This document shows, piece by piece, positions 58,414 through 64,000 of a stretch of DNA of 64,000 nucleotides; the stretch's first letter is position 1; the number at the start of each line of letters is the position of its first letter. The notes under the pieces are model-generated. The model had not been told where the DNA came from. It did not search any database and worked only from the letters and a program-made list of their open reading frames with translations. Source of the stretch: Listeria goaensis (GTDB taxonomy: Bacteria > Bacillota > Bacilli > Lactobacillales > Listeriaceae); contig NZ_FYBQ01000001.1 in NCBI RefSeq assembly GCF_900186125.1, forward strand, positions 372,001 through 436,000, in the 5' to 3' direction. The translations under genes were made by a program, and so were the position numbers.

Positions 58414-59333
58414 TTGCCTTCATCCTCAAAATAGTTATTTTTTTGAAGAAACTCTTCTGCAACAACAGACGGTTCTTTCAATTTACCGTCAGCCTGATAG
58501 TTTAACTTCTGCATTTCTTCTGTCGAAATTTTTCCAACCAGTTTGTTTAAAGTTGTTTTAAGTTCTGGGTGTTCTTTTAAAATCTCGTCTGTAGCTACAG
58601 GTGACGCGTCATATGGCGGGAAGAATTTTTTGTCGTCCTCTAAAATCTTCAAATCATAGGTTGGAATCCGTCCATCTGTGGAGTAACCGAGCGCCACGTC
58701 CATCTGGTCATTTTTAAGCGCCGTATAAATCAAACCAATTTGCATCGGGAATATTTTTTTGAAGTCGATGTTGTATTCCTTTGAAAAAGCTTTATACCCG
58801 TCACCGGCACGTTCCATCCAAGAATTATCTACCCCAGCTGTAAGCTCGTTTTGAACCGGACGCATATCGCTAATCGTGTTTAAATTATATTTTTTAGCGG
58901 TGTCTTGTCGCACCATAAATGCGTATGTGTTCGCGAATCCATATGAATCGAACCAAGTTTGCTGAAATTTATCTTCGAAGCCTTTTTGAACTGCCGCAAG
59001 CGCTTTTTCTGGATCTTTAATCGGCTCTTCGCCAAGTGGGCCAACTAAATCCGTGCCCGTGTATCTTGTCGCGGTAATATCCACATCTCCGTTCATCATC
59101 GCCTGGTGTTGCACGACAGATGAGCCTAAATTATTTACCATTTCTACTTTTAAATCCGTGTCATGTTCAATCATTTGTTTCACGATATTTGCAACAATTT
59201 GCGATTCTGTTGTCGACATCGAACCAATTCGAATGGTATCGCTTGAACCCCCGCCTAAACCAGGTAATGAACAGCCTGTTAAAAGGACGAAAGACGCACA
59301 TAAAACAGCTATTAAAGTTGTAATTTTTTTCAT
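58410..59333 (-). CDS. opuCC: Carnitine/compatible-solute binding lipoprotein OpuCC
   Basis: 307 aa with a lipoprotein signal: hydrophobic stretch, then the lipobox LTGC with the acylated cysteine at about residue 21. The mature part is an OpuAC-type substrate-binding domain (IRIGSMSTTESQIVANIVKQMI, DITATRYTGTDL, LGYSTDGRIPTYDLKILEDDKKFFPPYDASPV). It delivers solute to OpuCB/OpuCD. Confidence 0.95.
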   Translation of the reverse strand: MKKITTLIAVLCASFVLLTGCSLPGLGGGSSDTIRIGSMSTTESQIVANIVKQMIEHDTDLKVEMVNNLGSSVVQHQAMMNGDVDITATRYTGTDLVGPLGEEPIKDPEKALAAVQKGFEDKFQQTWFDSYGFANTYAFMVRQDTAKKYNLNTISDMRPVQNELTAGVDNSWMERAGDGYKAFSKEYNIDFKKIFPMQIGLIYTALKNDQMDVALGYSTDGRIPTYDLKILEDDKKFFPPYDASPVATDEILKEHPELKTTLNKLVGKISTEEMQKLNYQADGKLKEPSVVAEEFLQKNNYFEDEGK

Positions 59334-59345
59334 TTTCCGTCCCTC

Positions 59346-59999
59346 CTAACCGTTGTTTCTCGCATCGCGAAGTGGTTTTGGTGTTAACACATTTTCGAGC
59401 TTACCGAGGAAATATTCAACGAGCAGCGCCAAAATCGTAACTGGAATTGCACCGCCTAAAATTAAATCTGGGCGATACAAATTTAAACCGTTAAAAATAA
59501 AGTCGCCTAGCCCACCGGCACCAATATATGATGCGAGCGTTGCCCATGCAATGATATACACAGCCGATAGCCGAATGCCCGCCATAATGACGGAAATCGA
59601 ATTGGGAATTTCCACATTTATAATAAGCTGGAAACTTGTCATACCCATGCCGCGCCCTGATTCAATTAAGTTTTTATCCACACCACGCACGCCAATAAAC
59701 GTGTTCCGTAAAATTGGCAAGAGCGCATAAATGAATAGTGCGATAATCGCAGGGAATGTTCCAACACCTAAAATTGGAATAATAAACGCAAGAATCGCGA
59801 GCGAAGGGACAGTCTGCAAGACACTCACAACGCCGATTACAAAATCCGCCACTTTCGGTGAACGCGTCAGCAAGATGCCGACAGGAACAGCCACAATGAT
59901 GCCTAAAATAACAGCGGCAAGCGATATGTAAAGATGCTGCCAAGTTTGAACAAGCAAGTTATGCCCATTTTCTTGGAAAAATTGCGTAATCGCATCCAT
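59346..59999 (-). CDS. opuCB: Carnitine/compatible-solute ABC transporter permease OpuCB
   Basis: 217 aa, six helices. [22 protein letters not shown] and [34 protein letters not shown] are the conserved permease motifs. Its start touches the last base of the opuCA stop, so translation is coupled. Confidence 0.95.
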   Translation of the reverse strand: MDAITQFFQENGHNLLVQTWQHLYISLAAVILGIIVAVPVGILLTRSPKVADFVIGVVSVLQTVPSLAILAFIIPILGVGTFPAIIALFIYALLPILRNTFIGVRGVDKNLIESGRGMGMTSFQLIINVEIPNSISVIMAGIRLSAVYIIAWATLASYIGAGGLGDFIFNGLNLYRPDLILGGAIPVTILALLVEYFLGKLENVLTPKPLRDARNNG

Positions 60000-61186
60000 T
60001 ATTCTCCCCCCTGACTACTGTGCGCAAGTTCTTCGCCTTTCTTTTCCTCCGAAGTAGAAGCCATATCATCATCGCCCCAGATAGAATCGTAAACCATATC
60101 AACAAGACTTGCTCGCGTTACAATCCCAACGAGTTTCTTATCGTTATCTACAACGGGCACATATTTATAGCCACGTTTTAAAATCCGTTGCACGGTGTCA
60201 CGAAGCAGCGCGTCTTCCTTCACGTAAAATACATTTTTTTCCAAAATATCCACAACAGATGTTGCTGTTCGTCGGTTAGAATCAATTTGCTCGACATCGA
60301 TAAAACCTTTCAAAATATTGCGTTCGTCAACAACAAGAAGCGTATCTACTCGGCGCTCCTTCATAAGTTGAATCGCAGCTTGTAAAGATTTATCTGCCGT
60401 AATGGAAACTGGTTTTGGATTCATAATTTGACTAACGATTGTTACATTCGGTTGTGCCTCAATCAAGCGATCCTTTCCAATGAAATCTTCAACAAACGAA
60501 TCAGCAGGATTACGCAAAATTTCATCTGGTGTATCAAATTGTACAACTTTTCCGTCACGCATAATGACAATTCGGTCCGCTAGTTTGATAGCTTCGTCCA
60601 TATCATGCGTCACAAAAATAATTGTCTTTCCAAGTTCCTGCTGCAAGCTTTTAAATTCCTCTTGAAGTGCATCACGCGTAATCGGGTCAAGTGCCCCAAA
60701 CGGTTCATCCATTAAAATGAGCGTTTGGTCAGCTGCTAAGGCACGAAGTACGCCAATACGCTGTTGCTGTCCACCGCTAAGCTCATATGGATATCTGTCT
60801 AAATATTCTTCTGGCAAGTCGACCAGTTTAATCAATTCCTTAGCGCGTTCATGTTTCTTTTCATCCGACCACTTCAAAAGCTTTGGGACTAAAACGATGT
60901 TATCGCGAATCGTCATATGCGGCATTAAACCAATTTGTTGAATCACATACCCAATTGAACGGCGAAGTTTTACTGGATCTTCTTGTAAAATATCCTTATC
61001 GTTAATGAAAATTTTACCTTCAGAAGGTTCAATCAAACGATTTATCATTTTCATCGTAGTCGTTTTCCCACAACCACTTGGTCCGATAAAACAAATAAAT
61101 TCACCCTTTTCAATATTCAGGTTTAAGTCACTAACCGCCTTTTTCCCACCTTTATACGTCTTCGTAACGTGTTCAAACTTTAACAC
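59999..61186 (-). CDS. opuCA: Carnitine/compatible-solute ABC transporter ATP-binding protein OpuCA
   Basis: 395 aa from the GTG at 61186 (GGAGGTG upstream); the frame to 61222 adds residues before the ribosome site. Walker [10 protein letters not shown], signature [11 protein letters not shown] and Walker [13 protein letters not shown] are intact. Two C-terminal CBS domains (about 250-370) probably sense ionic strength or a nucleotide, as in OpuA. It is first of the operon and lies behind a SigB-type promoter. Confidence 0.96.
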   Translation of the reverse strand: MLKFEHVTKTYKGGKKAVSDLNLNIEKGEFICFIGPSGCGKTTTMKMINRLIEPSEGKIFINDKDILQEDPVKLRRSIGYVIQQIGLMPHMTIRDNIVLVPKLLKWSDEKKHERAKELIKLVDLPEEYLDRYPYELSGGQQQRIGVLRALAADQTLILMDEPFGALDPITRDALQEEFKSLQQELGKTIIFVTHDMDEAIKLADRIVIMRDGKVVQFDTPDEILRNPADSFVEDFIGKDRLIEAQPNVTIVSQIMNPKPVSITADKSLQAAIQLMKERRVDTLLVVDERNILKGFIDVEQIDSNRRTATSVVDILEKNVFYVKEDALLRDTVQRILKRGYKYVPVVDNDKKLVGIVTRASLVDMVYDSIWGDDDMASTSEEKKGEELAHSSQGGE

Positions 61187-61233
61187 GAAGAACACCTCCA
61201 TATGTATTTCTATTTTAACCAATCTTTAGTCAA

Positions 61234-61259
61234 GTTCCCTATTTTCTAGGCGTCTAAAC
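61234..61259 (-). promoter_or_regulatory. SigB-type promoter of opuCABCD
   Basis: On the - strand GTTTAG (61254-61259), 14 bp, GGGAAC (61234-61239), close to the general-stress consensus GTTT-N13-17-GGGWAT. opuC is a known SigB target in L. monocytogenes. A TTGACT lies just downstream but lacks a well-spaced -10. Confidence 0.8.
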
Positions 61260-61353
61260 AAAAAATCCTTATAGAACTATCTATAAGGAGACTATATAAA
61301 AAGTATATACTTGTGCCTAGCAAAACGCAACATATCTAACTTCTAAGCACTAT

Positions 61354-61386
61354 AAAACTCCTTGTAGATGGCGCTACAAAGAGTTT
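61354..61386 (-). terminator. Terminator of thiT
   Basis: On the - strand AAACTCTTTGTAG pairs with CTACAAGGAGTTT with one wobble pair. Two further palindromes (CCTTATAGA/TCTATAAGG at 61,267-61,288 and AAGTATATACTT near 61,302) fill the gap before opuC. Confidence 0.75.
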
Positions 61387-61392
61387 CCTAAT

Positions 61393-61953
61393 TTATTTCG
61401 GCAGAAACAACTGCGGTTTCATTTTCATCATCACGGTAATCACCAAGCCACAAACAACTATTGTCGCAAGGCAGCTTAGTCCGTTCATTACAATGGAGAA
61501 AAGTTGGGCACTCCAACCAGCGAATGCATACGCTCCCCAAAATAGAACACCAGCAAGGTAATGCCAGAAATACCTAGCAATACCTCCCGCAAACATCGCC
61601 ACCCACGCAAAAGTGATGGCTTTTTTAAAGTTTTTCTCAGTTAAAAAGGCTCTGATTTTTTTAGAATAAATTCCAGAAAAAGCAATGAAAGCGAAAGCAA
61701 GCACATACTCAATGAGCGCCTGATTCCACATTAAAATATAAGCTTTTCCTGTTAAAAAATGAAGCAACCCCCATAGAAGTCCAGCAAATCCAGCAGCTAA
61801 AAAGCCCCTTCGAATTGCTACTACATACATGGGAATCATGCCGAGCGAAATCGAAAAGCTCGAACCGATATCAAGTGGTATAAAACTTAGTATCATCGCA
61901 ATCGCTGCAAAAATTGCACATTCCAGTAACACAATTAAACGTTTGTTTGCCAT
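61393..61953 (-). CDS. thiT: Thiamine ECF transporter S component ThiT
   Basis: Membrane substrate-binding subunit for thiamine, working with a shared EcfAA'T energising module. From ATG 61953 (AAGGGAG upstream) it is 186 aa with six helices; the longer frame to 61992 precedes the ribosome site. LWGLLHFLTGKAYILMWNQALIEYVLAF and ARYFWHYLAGVLFW resemble the ThiT (YuaJ) family, and AAIAMILSFIPL is the S-component docking region with alanine repeats. The TPP riboswitch upstream confirms the vitamin. Confidence 0.94.
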   Translation of the reverse strand: MANKRLIVLLECAIFAAIAMILSFIPLDIGSSFSISLGMIPMYVVAIRRGFLAAGFAGLLWGLLHFLTGKAYILMWNQALIEYVLAFAFIAFSGIYSKKIRAFLTEKNFKKAITFAWVAMFAGGIARYFWHYLAGVLFWGAYAFAGWSAQLFSIVMNGLSCLATIVVCGLVITVMMKMKPQLFLPK

Positions 61954-61963
61954 AAAAAATAAA

Positions 61964-62004
61964 CTCCCTTCTTCTTTTGGACATACACGCACCGCAGAAG
62001 AAAG
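61964..62004 (-). promoter_or_regulatory. Possible Shine-Dalgarno-sequestering stem before thiT
   Basis: On the - strand CTTTCTTCT (61996-62004) can pair over nine bases with AGAAGAAGG (61967-61975), which overlaps the thiT ribosome site AAGGGAG (61964-61970). No intrinsic terminator is visible between riboswitch and start codon, which favours control of translation. Confidence 0.5.
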
Positions 62005-62031
62005 CAGTTTTCAATATGAAAAATGCAATCG

Positions 62032-62115
62032 CCACAATCCCTACGCTCGTATTAACGAACAGGTTCAAAGGGTCAGAGTGAAACACTCAATCTCAGCTTA
62101 AAGCCCCCCCTGTGG
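62032..62115 (-). promoter_or_regulatory. TPP riboswitch (THI element)
   Basis: On the - strand the conserved blocks CTGAGA, ACCCTTTGAACCTG and GCGTAGGGA appear in order, and CCACA/TGTGG ends (62032-62036, 62111-62115) close helix P1. TPP binding is expected to lower thiT expression. Confidence 0.95.
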
Positions 62116-62145
62116 TAACGTAATATGAAATTCTTAACAAAACCT

Positions 62146-62173
62146 ATTATACCATGCCAAGAAAAAAAGTAAA
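62146..62173 (-). promoter_or_regulatory. Promoter of the thiT transcript
   Basis: An extended -10 TGGTATAAT (62146-62154, - strand) with TTTACT 16 bp upstream. The start would lie about 25 bases before the riboswitch. Confidence 0.65.
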
Positions 62174-62175
62174 CC

Positions 62176-62559
62176 CTATTCTTCTCCTGAAAAAAGCACC
62201 GCGTTTTGTTTTCGCTTACTAAGCTTCGCAAAAACCAGCTTATAGCTATTTTCCAAGATGGCAGAAAGCAGTTCATCTGGCACATCGCAATCGCTCGAAA
62301 TCATCACCGAAATCCAGTGCGTCTTATTCAAATGATAGCCCGGCACAATCGCCTGATACTCTTCCTTTAGACGTTCCGCCCGTTCAGGCTCACATTTTGC
62401 GCTAATGAACAGAATATCTTGGTGACGATGAATAAGCGCAAACATCTTATCGCCAACTTTCATTACGCTTGCTTCTTTTCCAAACGGGAAAGTCAGTTTT
62501 GCTCCTTGTAAGGACTCGCAAAAGGCAACCCATTTTATTCGTTCTAATTCAAATTCCAT
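62176..62559 (-). CDS. MmcQ/YjbR family protein
   Basis: 127 aa from the ATG at 62559 behind GAGGTGG. KLTFPFGKEASVMKVGDKMFALI, ISAKCEPERAERLKEEY and PGYHLNKTHWISVMI are the YjbR pattern (a CyaY-like fold, some members with DNA-binding proposals). No function is established. It lies between the thiT promoter and the divergent ABC-F gene. Confidence 0.87.
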   Translation of the reverse strand: MEFELERIKWVAFCESLQGAKLTFPFGKEASVMKVGDKMFALIHRHQDILFISAKCEPERAERLKEEYQAIVPGYHLNKTHWISVMISSDCDVPDELLSAILENSYKLVFAKLSKRKQNAVLFSGEE

Positions 62560-62623
62560 TTGCCCCACCTCTTTTTTTAGTATAACACGTGAAAAGCTTT
62601 ATTTACGAGCGGTAGCATGGTAA

Positions 62624-64000
<1,377 letters not shown>

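Overview
The window is about 39% G+C, gene-dense and free of rRNA, tRNA, insertion sequences and CRISPR arrays. Gene content and order point to a member of the genus Listeria: dnaB-dnaI-thrS-engB, hemACDBL, valS-folC-comC-radC-mreBCD-minCD, rplU-prp-rpmA, glpFK, obgE-pheA, then ymdB-ymcA-mutSL-glpP, pflBA, ladR/mdrL, and murB-bilE-mntH-opuC-thiT. Several proteins (e.g. MinC) differ noticeably from what I recall of L. monocytogenes, so a more distant Listeria species is likely. This is an inference from memory, not an alignment.

Layout. 1-27,060 (all + strand) is housekeeping: replication (dnaB end, dnaI), two T-box-controlled tRNA synthetases (thrS, valS), the complete C5 haem pathway to uroporphyrinogen III, folate polyglutamylation, a prepilin peptidase, cell shape and septum placement (mreBCD, minCD), ribosomal proteins L21 and L27 with the protease that matures L27, glycerol uptake and phosphorylation, the Obg GTPase and prephenate dehydratase. 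27,077-37,301 (+) starts with a GNAT gene and continues with ymdB, ymcA, mutS, mutL, glpP and the pyruvate formate-lyase pair. The pheA/GNAT boundary joins two blocks that I recall as far apart and in opposite orientation in L. monocytogenes EGD-e, so it looks like an inversion endpoint.

37,327-47,989 is the accessory part: the divergent ladR/mdrL efflux pair, an L,D-transpeptidase-like surface protein, an ABC-2 exporter, an arylsulfotransferase, and a self-regulated PadR-DUF1048-ABC exporter operon, ending with a VanZ-like gene. Three intergenic gaps here carry promoter-plus-hairpin arrangements that may be small RNAs (about 39.3, 40.8 and 42.85 kb). 48,071-62,568 returns to conserved Listeria genes, mostly on the - strand: an Atg22/UMF1-type transporter, a phosphodiesterase, an AI-2E-family protein, murB, the BilE (+) and OpuC (-) transporters of the compatible-solute family, mntH, and a TPP-riboswitch-controlled thiT. 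The window ends inside an ABC-F gene.

Regulation that can be read directly: two T-boxes, an L21 leader, a TPP riboswitch with a possible Shine-Dalgarno-sequestering stem, a cre site within the glpFK promoter followed by a leader terminator (the expected target of GlpP, encoded 11 kb away), PadR-type operators at ladR/mdrL and at the DUF1048 operon, a SigB-like promoter for opuC with a possible one for bilE, and a candidate ComK box upstream of comC. I found no single wholly new system. The best leads are the three candidate small RNAs, the operator of the DUF1048 exporter operon, the exact 32-bp palindrome before pheA, and the rearrangement junction.
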